The notes beneath the pieces are model-generated. The model had not been told where the DNA came from, ran no database searches, and worked only from the letters and a program-made list of their open reading frames with translations. From NCED01 sp035493955 (GTDB taxonomy: Bacteria; Pseudomonadota; Alphaproteobacteria; Caulobacterales; Caulobacteraceae): a stretch of DNA of 64,000 nucleotides. The stretch's first letter is position 1; each line of letters begins with the position of its first letter. Made by a program: the position numbers and the translations under genes. Shown here in pieces: positions 42,444-51,113 of this stretch. Location: the NCBI GenBank assembly GCA_035493955.1, contig DATJHI010000035.1, positions 1-64,000 of the forward strand, given 5' to 3'.

Positions 42444-42498
42444 ACCGCGTCGGGCCGACCGGTCCTTGACGTCATGAACCTGCGAAAAGGAGAGCGCC

Positions 42499-42615
42499 TT
42501 GGCCAAAGGTCAGAAGAAGAGCAACCGCGAGATCCGCAAACCCAAGGCCGACAAGCCTAAGGCCTTGCCGGCGGGGCCCACGTTCCTGACGCCCCCCTCC
42601 ACCAAGAAGAAATAG
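42499..42615 (+). CDS. Lysine-rich microprotein, 38 aa
   Basis: TTG 42499 is preceded by AAGGAGAG. The product (MAKGQKKSNREIRKPKADKP, then KALPAGPTFLTPPSTKKK) is very basic and has no hydrophobic segment. I recall similar short 'MAKGQKKSNREIRKPK' proteins annotated as hypothetical across Alphaproteobacteria, which supports a real gene; that recall was not checked by search. Nucleic-acid binding is possible from its charge. Confidence 0.75.
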   Translation: MAKGQKKSNREIRKPKADKPKALPAGPTFLTPPSTKKK

Positions 42616-42650
42616 CCCCGCGCCTGCGGGACAGAAGGCCGTAGTCGTCG

Positions 42651-42899
42651 ATGGCGAGAGAGACCGTGTACCTCATCCAGGCCTTCGTGGCCGGACGGGG
42701 CCAGGCGTTGAAGGCCGAACAGACGGTGGGCTGCAAATCCGCCGAGGAGGCGCGGCGGAAGGCCGAACGGCTGGCCCCGCTGCGGCTGGGGGTGGTGGCG
42801 TTCTCCACCTCGGCGGACGTCGAAATGGGCGACTACGACGAGAACCCCGTGGTCCTGTTCAAGTCCGGCCGCCTGCCGCCGCCGTTCGACGAGCTTTGA
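42651..42899 (+). CDS. Small hypothetical protein, 82 aa
   Basis: The product begins MARETVYLIQAFVAGRGQALKAEQTVGCKSAEEARRKAERL and ends NPVVLFKSGRLPPPFDEL. The pattern beta-strand, helix, beta-strand (LRLGVVAFSTSADVEMGDYDENPVVL in pieces) suggests a small ferredoxin-like or DUF-type fold. No signal or membrane segment is present. It is the last of four short plus-strand genes and faces the glycosyltransferase-mutase gene convergently, with a palindrome between. Confidence 0.6.
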   Translation: MARETVYLIQAFVAGRGQALKAEQTVGCKSAEEARRKAERLAPLRLGVVAFSTSADVEMGDYDENPVVLFKSGRLPPPFDEL

Positions 42900-42926
42900 G
42901 GCGGATAGCCTCTACTCCCGACCCGA

Positions 42927-42951
42927 CCCTTCCCCCATCGCGGGGGAAGGG
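42927..42951. repeat. Palindromic repeat between convergent genes
   Basis: CCCTTCCCCC (42927-42936) and GGGGGAAGGG (42942-42951) form a perfect 10-bp stem with a five-base loop. It resembles the unit at 51252. Placed between two converging genes it could stop transcription in both directions, but no T-run follows. Confidence 0.6.
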
Positions 42952-42962
42952 CTTTGGGAGGG

Positions 42963-45380
42963 TCAGGCCCGCAGGCCCTCGCCGACCTCGCGGACAGAAA
43001 CCAGCCGGCCCTCCTGCTCGCGCTCGACCAGCCGCCGGTAGGTGGCCAGGGCCTGACCGCAGACCTGGTCCATGTTGTAGTACTTGTAGGTCGCCAGCCG
43101 CCCGACGAAAGACACGTCGGGGCGTCCCAGCGCCAGGGCCTCGTACTTCTTGTACAGCGCCTGGTTCTCCGCCCGGGGGATCGGATAGTAGGGGTCGCCC
43201 TCGGCGCTCGGATACTCGTAGGTGATCGAGGTCTTCGGGTGCTTCTGGCCGGTCAGGTGCTTGTATTCGCTGATCCGGGTGTAGGGCGTGTCCGGGTGCG
43301 GATAGTTGACCACCGCCACCGACTGATACTGCTCGACGTCGTGGGTCTCGTGCACGAAGCGCAAGGACCGGTAGGGCAGGCGGCCGTAGCGGAAGTCGAA
43401 GAACTCATCCACCGGCCCCGTGAACACCAGCCGGTCGTAGACCACGTCGTCGCGCACGTCGGCGAACTCGGTCTCGGTCATGATGGTGATGTTCTTGTGG
43501 TCCAGCATGTTTTCGAACATGTGGGTGAAGCCCAGCTTCGGCATGGCCTGGAAGCTGTCGTTGAAATAGCGGTCGTCGGTGTTGGTGCGGGTAGGCACCC
43601 GACTGGTCACCGACTTGTCGAGCCCCGACGGGTCGATCCCCCACTGCTTGCGCGTGTAGCCCTGGAAGAACTTCTCGTAGAGTTCGCGGCCCACGGCCGA
43701 GACGACAACGTCCTCCGAGGTCTGGATCCGCTCCACCGGTTCGGCCTTCGACTTCAGGAAAGCCTCCGCCTGCTCGTCGGTGGTCAGGTCGAGCCCGTAC
43801 AGCTTGTTGATGGTGGTGCGATTGATCGGGATGGGCACCAGCTGGCCATCGACGGCCGCCAGCACCTTGTGCTCGTAGGTCCGCCAGCCGGTGAAGCGCG
43901 ACAAGTGGCGGACGATCTCGTCGGAATTGGTGTGGAAGATGTGCGGGCCGTACTGGTGGAACAGTATGCCCGCCTCGTCGTGGCGGTCATAGGCGTTGCC
44001 GCCCACGTGACTGCGACGGTCGATCAGCAGCACCGTCTTGTTCGACCCCGCCGCCAGCCGCTCGGCGATCACAGAGCCGGCGAAGCCCGCGCCCACCACC
44101 AGATAGTCGAAGTGGGCCTTGCGGCCGGCGGGCTGAACCGCCGGCGCCGGGGGCTGGGCCAACTGGACCTTGCGCACCAGGGCCTCGTCCACCTTGGCGG
44201 CCATGCGGGCGTAGGTCGCGTCCCATGACAGGTCGGCCAGGGTGCGGTCAGCCGCCTCCAGCCACGACCGGCCGGCGGCGTCCTTGCCTGTCCTGGACAA
44301 GGCGAGGGCGGTTTCGCATTCGGCGATGAAGCCCTTGTGGTCGTCGGCGACCCGCACCGCTTCCAGGTCGCCGTAGTGGCGGATGACGTCGACGATGGCG
44401 GTGGAGACCACCGGCTTGCCGCCAGCCAGGTATTCCGGGGTCTTGGTCGGGCTGATGAAGCGGGTGGATTCGTTGATGGCGAAGGGCATCAGCGCCACGT
44501 CCCAACCGGCCAAGTACTGCGGCAGCTCGGCATAGGTCTTGCCGCCCAGATAATGCAGGTTGGCGCGGCGCGGCAGGTCGGCGGGGTCGACCTTGACCAC
44601 CGGCCCGACCATGACGATCGACCATTCGGGATGAGCGTCGGCCAGGGCGGCCACCAGCTCCAGGTCCATCCGTTCGTCAATCACCCCATAGAAGCCCAGG
44701 CGCGGATGCGGAAGGTCGGCCTGGTCCGCCGGCTCGGCGCCGTTGAGGTTGAGCGCGCGGGAGCGGGCGAAGTGGCCACGGTCGACGCTGGACGGGAAGG
44801 GGTGGATGTTTGCGTGCCAGCCGCGCTTGGCCTCGTAGAGCGAGTAGCCGCCGGTGAACACCACGTCGGCCAGACCGACCAGGTCGCGCTCCAGGCTCTT
44901 CAGACGCTCGGGGGCGAAGCGGAAGTTGGAGAGTTCGTCCATGCAGTCGTAGACGACGCAGGCGGCGGTCTCGGCGACGCGGCGCGAGAAGGCCAGCATC
45001 ATCGGCGTGTAGTACCAGACCACCGGCCGTTCGATCTTCTCGTCGGCGACAAGCTGGTCGAGCAGGCGGGTCAACGCCGCTTCGGTCGCCGGACCGTCGA
45101 GCCCTTCGGGCAGGTGCGGCGTGGCGATGCGGACGCCGGTCTTTGCGTCGGTGCGCAGTTCAAGCGTCGGAACGTCCGCCGGCGGGTCCGCCGGCTCCTC
45201 GAACACGATCACGCGCCGGTCCTTGGCGAAGCGGCTCATCAAGTGCTGCGGGCGCTGGAACACGAAATCCCAACGCAAATGGGAAAAACATATCAGGACC
45301 TCCCCTCGACGTCCGAATACGGTGGGGGCGATGATCGAAGCAGTTCGGGAGGTGTCGGGGAGAGTGGACTTTTCCTGCAA
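42963..45380 (-). CDS. Glycosyltransferase - UDP-galactopyranose mutase fusion
   Basis: An 805 aa two-domain protein. Residues about 25-400 form a glycosyltransferase of the GT-B type (GEVLICFSHLRWDFVFQRPQHLMSRFA, CVVYDCMDELSNF, LGFYGVIDERMDLELVAALA, SPTKTPEYLAGGKPVVST). Residues about 425-800 form UDP-galactopyranose mutase (Glf): FAD-binding DYLVVGAGFAGSVIAERLA, HVGGNAYD, GILFHQYGPHIFHTN, FFQGYTRKQWGIDPS and VSFVGRLATYKYYNMDQV. The mutase makes UDP-galactofuranose. Joining a transferase suggests direct channelling of galactofuranose or related sugars into surface glycan. The halves meet at a Pro/Ala linker near 405-420. Confidence 0.92.
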   Translation of the reverse strand: MQEKSTLPDTSRTASIIAPTVFGRRGEVLICFSHLRWDFVFQRPQHLMSRFAKDRRVIVFEEPADPPADVPTLELRTDAKTGVRIATPHLPEGLDGPATEAALTRLLDQLVADEKIERPVVWYYTPMMLAFSRRVAETAACVVYDCMDELSNFRFAPERLKSLERDLVGLADVVFTGGYSLYEAKRGWHANIHPFPSSVDRGHFARSRALNLNGAEPADQADLPHPRLGFYGVIDERMDLELVAALADAHPEWSIVMVGPVVKVDPADLPRRANLHYLGGKTYAELPQYLAGWDVALMPFAINESTRFISPTKTPEYLAGGKPVVSTAIVDVIRHYGDLEAVRVADDHKGFIAECETALALSRTGKDAAGRSWLEAADRTLADLSWDATYARMAAKVDEALVRKVQLAQPPAPAVQPAGRKAHFDYLVVGAGFAGSVIAERLAAGSNKTVLLIDRRSHVGGNAYDRHDEAGILFHQYGPHIFHTNSDEIVRHLSRFTGWRTYEHKVLAAVDGQLVPIPINRTTINKLYGLDLTTDEQAEAFLKSKAEPVERIQTSEDVVVSAVGRELYEKFFQGYTRKQWGIDPSGLDKSVTSRVPTRTNTDDRYFNDSFQAMPKLGFTHMFENMLDHKNITIMTETEFADVRDDVVYDRLVFTGPVDEFFDFRYGRLPYRSLRFVHETHDVEQYQSVAVVNYPHPDTPYTRISEYKHLTGQKHPKTSITYEYPSAEGDPYYPIPRAENQALYKKYEALALGRPDVSFVGRLATYKYYNMDQVCGQALATYRRLVEREQEGRLVSVREVGEGLRA

Positions 45381-45705
45381 GGCGGTAATCCTTACTGAAG
45401 AGACTAAATTCGAACTTCATCTACAACGCGTGTGTGGTGCGATGGTTCCATTCTGTATATTTCTTAGCAAAGGTTAGTTTTTTCCGATTATATGCTTGTC
45501 GGGGCTGGCCCGGCGTCGTGGTTCATAGTCGTTTCAAATGCCGGCCGAGGCGCAGGCGCGCATCGGCTGGCCCAACAAAGCGGCGGACCCGCGCACAAAC
45601 GCTCTTTCCGAGACGTGTTTCGGGGCTTAGCTGTTTGATTAACTCGCGGAACCACCGCGCAGTTCCGGGGGTTGACCTGACAATGGCGTGCGCACGAACC
45701 CAAGG
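45381..45705. other. AT-rich intergenic region between divergent genes
   Basis: No gene is seen. Bases about 45390-45500 are clearly AT-rich (runs such as TCTGTATATTTCTTAGC and TTAGTTTTTTCC) against a window that is about 70% G+C. It must carry the promoter of the glycosyltransferase-mutase gene on one side and perhaps that of the Mla operon on the other. I could not fix a convincing -35/-10 pair. Confidence 0.55.
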
Positions 45706-46818
45706 ATGACGACGCCCGCCGACTTCAAGCTCGATCGCCGGGACGGCAAGGCCGTGTTGGCCCCGATCGGAGACTGGACGGCCCAGGGTCTGGGCCGCAC
45801 GGCCCAGCGTCTGGCCGTGGCCGTACGCGACGTCTCGCCCAAGGCGGTGGATCTGTCCGGCCTGGGATCGTTCGACACCGCCGGCGCCTACGAACTGGCC
45901 CGCGTCGCCAAGGTGCGTCCCGACGTTCCCGGCCTCGATGTCCGGCCGGACGTGGTTCGGCTGATCGAGCTCGTGGGCGAGGCCAAGGCCCCCGAACGGG
46001 CCGCGCCGCCCCAGCGTGGCCTCTATCCCTTCCTGGTCAGAGTCGGCCGCTTCGTGGAAACCTTCGGCCACGACATCGTCGGCACCTTCGCCTTCTACGG
46101 CCGGCTCCTGGTCACGATCGGCCATCTGGCGGCCGACCCGCGCCGGATCAGGATCGCGCCGACGGTGTCGCTGATGGAACGGGCAGGGCTCGACGCCTTG
46201 CCGATCGTCGCCACCACCAATTTCTTCGTCGGGGCCACCATCGCGTTCCTGGGGGCGAACCTGCTGCGCCAGTTCGGGGCCACGGTGTTCGCGGTGGATC
46301 TGATCGGGGTTGGGGTGCTGCGTGAGTTCGCCGTGCTGATCACCGCGGTGATCCTGGCGGGCCGTTCGGCCTCGTCCTTCGCCGCCGAGCTCGGGGCCAT
46401 GAAGATGAACCAGGAGATCGACGCCATGCAGGTCATGGGCGTCGATCCGTTCGAGGCCCTGGTGCTGCCGCGGTTCGCGGCCATGTTGTTCATGATGCCG
46501 CTACTGGTGTTCGTGGCCATGATGGCGGGGATCATCGGCGGCATGCTGGTGATCTGGGCGGTGCTCGACCTGTCCCCCGCCTTCTTCTTCGACCGGCTGC
46601 TCGTCAATGTCGGGGTGACCCACTTCTGGACGGGCATCGTCAAGGCGCCGGTGCTGGCGATCGTCATCGCCGCCATCGGTTGTCGCCAGGGTTTCGAGGT
46701 CGGCGGCGACGTCGAGCAACTGGGCCGCCGGGTGACTAACGCCGTGGTCCAGGCCCTGTTCGCCATCATCGTGCTCGACGCCCTTTTCGCTCTGGCGTTC
46801 ATGGAATTGAACGTATGA
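45706..46818 (+). CDS. mlaE: MlaE-type permease with N-terminal STAS-like domain
   Basis: The 370 aa protein has an N-terminal STAS-like region of about 95 residues (VLAPIGDWTAQGLGRTAQRLAVAVRD, VDLSGLGSFDTAGAYELAR), similar to MlaB. It is followed by the MlaE permease: TIGHLAADPRRIRIAPTVSLMERAGLDALPIVAT, AFLGANLLRQFGATVFAVDLIGVGVLREFAVLITAV, FAAELGAMKMNQEIDAMQVMG (in pieces), five helices. It moves phospholipids between membranes. ATG 45706 is used; GTG 45688 is an alternative. First gene of a four-gene operon. Confidence 0.92.
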   Translation: MTTPADFKLDRRDGKAVLAPIGDWTAQGLGRTAQRLAVAVRDVSPKAVDLSGLGSFDTAGAYELARVAKVRPDVPGLDVRPDVVRLIELVGEAKAPERAAPPQRGLYPFLVRVGRFVETFGHDIVGTFAFYGRLLVTIGHLAADPRRIRIAPTVSLMERAGLDALPIVATTNFFVGATIAFLGANLLRQFGATVFAVDLIGVGVLREFAVLITAVILAGRSASSFAAELGAMKMNQEIDAMQVMGVDPFEALVLPRFAAMLFMMPLLVFVAMMAGIIGGMLVIWAVLDLSPAFFFDRLLVNVGVTHFWTGIVKAPVLAIVIAAIGCRQGFEVGGDVEQLGRRVTNAVVQALFAIIVLDALFALAFMELNV

Positions 46819-47696
46819 GCGCGGCTTCTTCACCGACCGGTCCTTCCGTACAGGCGAGGCCAAAGGTCCCCGCGTCCAAGCAGGGCGAGACCGTCATCGA
46901 GGTGGACGGCCTGGTGTCCCGGTTCGGCGACAGGGTGGTCCATGACGGCCTGGATCTGACGGTGAAGCAGGGAGAGGTGTTCGGCCTTGTCGGCGGGTCC
47001 GGGGCGGGCAAGACCGTGCTGCTCAACACCCTGATCGGCCTGCGCCAGCCGGACGGCGGCGAGGTCAAGGTCCTGGGCCAGAACCCGCTGCTCGCCCAGG
47101 ACGACCAGACCCACGGACTGGAGAGCCGCTGGGGCGTGCTGTTCCAGGGCGGGGCGCTGTTCTCCGCCCTGTCGGTGCGCGAGAACGTCGGCGCCCCCTT
47201 ACGCGAACACACCCGCCTGCCGATCTCCCTGATCGACGACCTGGCGGACCTGAAGCTGGGCATGGTCGGTCTTCCCGATCACGCCGGCGACCTGCGCCCG
47301 GCGGAACTGTCGGGAGGCATGCGCAAGCGCGCGGCCCTGGCCCGGGCCCTGATCATGGATCCGGAACTGCTGTTCCTGGACGAACCCACCGCGGGACTCG
47401 ATCCGATCGGGGCCGAGCAGTTCGACACATTGATCAAGGAACTTTCCGGAGGGCTGGGGCTGACCGTCTTCATGATCACCCACGACCTGGACAGCCTCTA
47501 CGCCCTCTGCGACCGGGTGGCGGTCATCGCCGACAACAAGGTGGTGGCCTGTGGTCCGATCCCGGAGCTGGAGAAATCGGATCATCCATGGATCCGCGAC
47601 TATTTCCTGGGGCCGCGCGGGCGCGCGGCCGCAACGTCAAAACAACGTCCGGCGCCGGCTCCGGCAGCGGCGAGAATCGGTGCGGGAGAAGCCTGA
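46815..47696 (+). CDS. mlaF: ABC transporter ATP-binding protein (MlaF type)
   Basis: The 293 aa product has Walker A GGSGAGKT, the signature LSGGMRKRAALARA, Walker B LLFLDEPTAGLD and the H-loop MITHDLDSLYA, in the order typical of MlaF. A Pro/Ser N-terminal extension of about 28 residues precedes the core, and a basic tail (RGRAAATSKQRPAPAPAAAR) follows. It drives the MlaE permease. The start overlaps mlaE by four bases, and the stop overlaps the mlaD start by one. Confidence 0.94.
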   Translation: MSAASSPTGPSVQARPKVPASKQGETVIEVDGLVSRFGDRVVHDGLDLTVKQGEVFGLVGGSGAGKTVLLNTLIGLRQPDGGEVKVLGQNPLLAQDDQTHGLESRWGVLFQGGALFSALSVRENVGAPLREHTRLPISLIDDLADLKLGMVGLPDHAGDLRPAELSGGMRKRAALARALIMDPELLFLDEPTAGLDPIGAEQFDTLIKELSGGLGLTVFMITHDLDSLYALCDRVAVIADNKVVACGPIPELEKSDHPWIRDYFLGPRGRAAATSKQRPAPAPAAARIGAGEA

Positions 47697-48634
47697 TGGA
47701 ACGCAACGCCCACTACGCCATGGTCGGGGTGATCTCGCTGCTGCTGCTGCTCGGGCTGGCCCTGTTCGTGGTCTGGCTGGCGCGGATCCAGTTCGTGCGC
47801 CAGTACGACCTCTACGACGTCGACTTCCAGGGTCCGGTGCGCGGGCTCTCGGCCGGCGGGGAGGTCTATTTCAACGGCATCCGCGTCGGCGAGGTCACCA
47901 AGCTCAGCCTCGACCGCAACCGGCCCAACCGGGTGGTGGCGCGCATCCGCATCAGCTCCGATTCCCCCGTGCGGACGGATTCGGTGGCCAGCCTGGAGCC
48001 CCTAGGCATCACCGGGGTCAACTACATCCAGATCACCGCCGGAAGCCTGTCGCGTCCCCTGCTCAAGGACGTCACCTCCGACGACCATGTGCCGGTGATC
48101 CGCAGCGCCCGCGGCAGCCTGGAGAGCCTGCTCGAAGGCGGGGGCACGGTGATGGCTCGCGCGGTCGACGCCCTGGACCGGGTCAACAAGCTTTTGTCGG
48201 ACAAGAACATCGCCACGATCTCGGCGACCTTCGCCGACGTGCACTCGATCACCACCGAGCTCGCCTCGCGCAAGGACCTGATCGAGCACCTCGACCAGAC
48301 CATCCGGACCGCCAACGAGGCGGCGACCAAGGTCTCCGACCTGACCGATTCGACCAACAAGCTGGTCAACGGCGACGCCAAGCGCACCTTGAAGAACCTC
48401 GGCGACGCCGCCGACGAGATCAAACAGGCGGCGACCGACGGCCGCGAGATGATCGCGGCGCTCAAGGGCCCGACCACCGAGTTCACCTCGACCGGCCTGC
48501 CGCAACTGTCGGCCACCATCATCCAGATGCAGACGGCGGCGGAATCGCTGAACCGGCTGGTCGAGAACATCGAACAGAACCCGCGCCAGCTGCTGACCAA
48601 GCCGGCCGCCAACACCGTGGAGGTCAAGCCGTGA
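47696..48634 (+). CDS. mlaD: MCE-domain protein MlaD (substrate-binding)
   Basis: ATG 47696 gives a 312 aa protein with one N-terminal transmembrane anchor (MVGVISLLLLLGLALFVVWLA). The MCE domain follows: DVDFQGPVRGLSAGGEVYFNGIRVGEVTKL, ASLEPLGITGVNYIQITAG. A long helical region (about 130-310) with ENVEQNPRQLLTKP-like end is presumably the periplasmic coiled part. MlaD forms the hexameric ring that binds lipid in the transport path. Confidence 0.92.
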   Translation: MERNAHYAMVGVISLLLLLGLALFVVWLARIQFVRQYDLYDVDFQGPVRGLSAGGEVYFNGIRVGEVTKLSLDRNRPNRVVARIRISSDSPVRTDSVASLEPLGITGVNYIQITAGSLSRPLLKDVTSDDHVPVIRSARGSLESLLEGGGTVMARAVDALDRVNKLLSDKNIATISATFADVHSITTELASRKDLIEHLDQTIRTANEAATKVSDLTDSTNKLVNGDAKRTLKNLGDAADEIKQAATDGREMIAALKGPTTEFTSTGLPQLSATIIQMQTAAESLNRLVENIEQNPRQLLTKPAANTVEVKP

Positions 48635-49287
48635 GCCGTCCCCCTCTCGCCATCCTCCTGGGCGCGCCCGTCCTGGCCGTGGCCCTGTCCGCCTGCATCT
48701 CGGTCCTGCCCAAGACCAAGCCGGACCAGCTGTACAGCTTCGGCCACGCCGTCGACGCCGCGGCCACGGCCCCCCGGACGCCCTCAACCGCCGCTCCGGA
48801 GGGGGTGCTGCTCGCCGCGGTGGTCTTCCCCCGCGCCTCGACCGGGGACGGCATCCTGACCGTGACCGGGAACCGGAGCGCCTATATCGCCCAGAGCCGC
48901 TGGATCGGACCGGCCTCGGTCCTGTTCCGGGAGGCGGTGGAGCGCGCCTTCGGCCAGTCCGCCCAGCGCTCGCGGCTGATCGCCCGCGGCGAAACCGGCC
49001 GCGATTCCCTGGTGCTGCGCCTCGACGTGCGCGATTTCGAGGTGCTCTATCCGAACGGACTGGGCTCGGTTCCGACCATCGCGGTGTCGTTCCAGGCGCG
49101 TCTGGCCAACCCCGACGGAACCCCCGTGGGCGAAACGCTGTTCGACGTGCGCAAGCCTGCCGCCGACAATACGGTGGAGTCGATCGTCCAGGCCTTCAAC
49201 GCGGCGACGGCCGAGACGCTGGCCGGGTTGGTGACCTGGACCGACCAGGCCGCCGCGGCCCTGCCGCCGCCGCCGGTGAAGCGCTGA
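48631..49287 (+). CDS. ABC-type transport auxiliary lipoprotein (PqiC/DUF330-like)
   Basis: GTG 48631 overlaps the mlaD stop. The 218 aa product has a lipoprotein signal (PLAILLGAPVLAVALSAC, lipobox LSAC) and a mixed fold with VLLAAVVFPRASTGDGILTVTGNRSAYIAQSRWIGPAS and VLRLDVRDFEVLYPNG (in pieces), as in auxiliary components of MCE-type transporters. It is probably the outer-membrane or periplasmic partner, in place of MlaC/MlaA, which are not in the window. Confidence 0.85.
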   Translation: MSRPPLAILLGAPVLAVALSACISVLPKTKPDQLYSFGHAVDAAATAPRTPSTAAPEGVLLAAVVFPRASTGDGILTVTGNRSAYIAQSRWIGPASVLFREAVERAFGQSAQRSRLIARGETGRDSLVLRLDVRDFEVLYPNGLGSVPTIAVSFQARLANPDGTPVGETLFDVRKPAADNTVESIVQAFNAATAETLAGLVTWTDQAAAALPPPPVKR

Positions 49288-49311
49288 ACCGAAGACGCGA
49301 AGGAGCCGGCT

Positions 49312-49482
49312 TCAGAACTTGCCCAGCAGGGCCCAGATGCCGAGGATGACCGCGCCGATCCCGCCGAGGGTGCCGAAGATCAGGATCAGGGGCGCCGACA
49401 CCAGGCTGCCGGTGGCTTCGAAGGCCAGCAACGCGCCCCCCAGGATCAGCATCACGAGCCCGAAGGTGCGGTGGTTGGTCAT
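49312..49482 (-). CDS. Small two-helix membrane protein, 56 aa
   Basis: ATG 49482 follows GGGAGCCGCC. The protein is almost entirely hydrophobic: TFGLVMLILGGALLAFEATG, then LILIFGTLGGIGAVILGIWALLGKF. It is a two-helix inner-membrane miniprotein of unknown function. It faces the Mla operon convergently, so it is not part of it. Confidence 0.65.
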   Translation of the reverse strand: MTNHRTFGLVMLILGGALLAFEATGSLVSAPLILIFGTLGGIGAVILGIWALLGKF

Positions 49483-49601
49483 GGCGGCTCCCATATCGTC
49501 TCCGTCGCATCGGCCGCGGGGCGGCTCCGAAGCGTCCCCTTTTGATCAAGACGCGCAAACTGCCTTGCGGGACGGGGCCTTAGCAAGCCCCAACCTTTGC
49601 T

Positions 49602-49847
49602 TCAGGCGTCCACCGGCGCCCGGCGCGCGCCCACGGGCTCGGGCGGGTCGAGGGGAAAGCCGTCCGGGTCGACGTCCCAGCGCCGCACAGGCTGGCCTTC
49701 GCTGAGCGCCGCCTCGATGGCCACGATCTGGGCCTGGGTGCGCAGCAGGCGCTCCTGCACCGAGGAGCCCGACCGCGAACTGGCCAGCAGATGCACGTCG
49801 CGCCAGCGCATCTGCTTCAGCATGGCGAGATAGTCGTAAGGGGTCAT
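49602..49847 (-). CDS. Small hypothetical protein, 81 aa
   Basis: ATG 49847 gives MTPYDYLAMLKQMRWRDVHLLASSRSGSSVQERLLRTQAQIVAIEAALSEG (in pieces), then a Pro/Asp-rich end PDGFPLDPPEPVGARRAPVDA. The first 50 residues are helical and amphipathic; no membrane segment. An upstream in-frame start would add 25 residues of poor quality. I do not recognise it. Confidence 0.55.
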   Translation of the reverse strand: MTPYDYLAMLKQMRWRDVHLLASSRSGSSVQERLLRTQAQIVAIEAALSEGQPVRRWDVDPDGFPLDPPEPVGARRAPVDA

Positions 49848-49963
49848 GGATCCGGGCGCTCCGCTGTTCCGCTGGACAAGCTTGGCGCCGTTCCCCCGCG
49901 GGCGCGAGCCCGGTCCGAACACGAAGCCGTGCGCGTCGCGGGCGAGCCGCGACTGCCGCGGGT

Positions 49964-50296
49964 CTAGCGCCCCTTGCGGGCCTGGCGGGCGGCGTAGCGG
50001 GCGTCGCGGCGGGCCTTCTGCTCGGCGGCGGTCAGGGCCTTGCGCTCCTTGATGGAGCTGCGCTTGGCGGCGAGGTCGGCGGCGAGGCGCTCCTCTTCGG
50101 CCAGGCGGGCGGCTTCCTTGGCGGCGGCGCGGGCGGCGCGGAACGCTTCGCGTTCAGCGGCCTTCTCGGCCTCGCGGTCGATCAGGACCTCGGCCTTGAT
50201 CATGGGCTTGGGCTTGAACTGGGCGAGGCGGGCGAGCTTGGCTTCGTTGGCGGCAGCCTGGCGGTCTGAGAAGCTGTCGTTCTTCAGGTGCTTCAT
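49964..50296 (-). CDS. DUF6481 family coiled-coil protein
   Basis: The 110 aa protein is charged and helical from end to end: SFSDRQAAANEAKLARLAQFKPKPMI, DREAEKAAEREAFRAARAAAKEAARLAEEER (in pieces), ending in a basic stretch. This composition and the opening match DUF6481 proteins of Alphaproteobacteria, whose function is unknown. Expected to be a long single helix or coiled coil. Confidence 0.8.
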   Translation of the reverse strand: MKHLKNDSFSDRQAAANEAKLARLAQFKPKPMIKAEVLIDREAEKAAEREAFRAARAAAKEAARLAEEERLAADLAAKRSSIKERKALTAAEQKARRDARYAARQARKGR

Positions 50297-50391
50297 GGGT
50301 CTCGGGTCTAGGGAGTCTTCGGATACGGCGCCCAGTATGCGCCGGGCGGAGCGCGGTGGTTGCGCCCCGCCTTACGGACCGGGAAGGAAGA

Positions 50392-50466
<75 letters not shown>

Positions 50467-50555
50467 GGGGAGGGGGCCTAATAGCCAACAAACCCGGATT
50501 GGCAAAGGGGAAAAGCGCTTGACCCCAAAACCGCTGCGCCGCACCCCATGGCGCC

Positions 50556-50687
50556 ATGGCCGAACCGAAGGATCCGCCGCCGCCTCAGCCGCCGCCCAAG
50601 CCGGACGCCGTGCGGGAAAAACGCCTGGCCGAGGCCCTGCGCGCGAATCTGCGCCGCCGGAAGGGGAAGGACGGGGAAGCGTCCTGA
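50556..50687 (+). CDS. Basic small protein, 43 aa
   Basis: ATG 50556 gives MAEPKDPPPPQPPPKPDAVR, then EKRLAEALRANLRRRKGKDGEAS. The Pro-rich start followed by the ALRANLRRRK helix is, in my recall, a common short protein near tRNA-Thr in Alphaproteobacteria, which supports it as a gene. It is very basic. Function unknown. It overlaps nothing and ends 42 bases before the DGPF gene on the other strand. Confidence 0.65.
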   Translation: MAEPKDPPPPQPPPKPDAVREKRLAEALRANLRRRKGKDGEAS

Positions 50688-50729
50688 GCGAAGGCGTCCG
50701 CCGTACGTCCGGGTCAGGCTTTCCCTGAC

Positions 50730-51113
50730 TCAGGCGTCGGATTCTCGTCGCAGATCGGCCATCTCGTACAGGGGCCGGATCTCGATCTCGCTTGGACCCG
50801 GCATGGGGTTGGGGCAACGCTTCACCCAGGCGACCGCCTCGTCCATGTCCTTGACTTCCCAAAGCCAGAAGCCGGCGACCAGCTCGCGGGTCGCGGCGAA
50901 GGGCCCGTCGATGACCGTGCGGCCGTGACCGTCGAAGGCGACGCGCTTGCCCTGCGAGGAAGGCTGGAGGCCGTCGGCGGCGAGCAGGACGCCGGCCTTG
51001 CGAAGCTCGTCGTTAAATCGGCCCATCGCCTCCATCGCCGCCGTGGCCTCGGGCGTGGGGAGAAAGCCCTTTTCGCTGTCCTCGGTGGCCTTCACGAGCA
51101 CCATCACGCGCAT
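50730..51113 (-). CDS. YCII-related DGPF domain protein (second copy)
   Basis: ATG 51113 follows GGGAGACGGACG and gives 127 aa: RVMVLVKATEDSEKGFLP, then VIDGPFAATRELVAGFWLWEVKDMDEAVAW and EIEIRPLYEMADL. The DGPF block is the same motif as in the gene at 8161, but no ECF42 sigma gene adjoins this one. An in-frame start 14 codons upstream is rejected as unconserved. Function unknown. Confidence 0.88.
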   Translation of the reverse strand: MRVMVLVKATEDSEKGFLPTPEATAAMEAMGRFNDELRKAGVLLAADGLQPSSQGKRVAFDGHGRTVIDGPFAATRELVAGFWLWEVKDMDEAVAWVKRCPNPMPGPSEIEIRPLYEMADLRRESDA

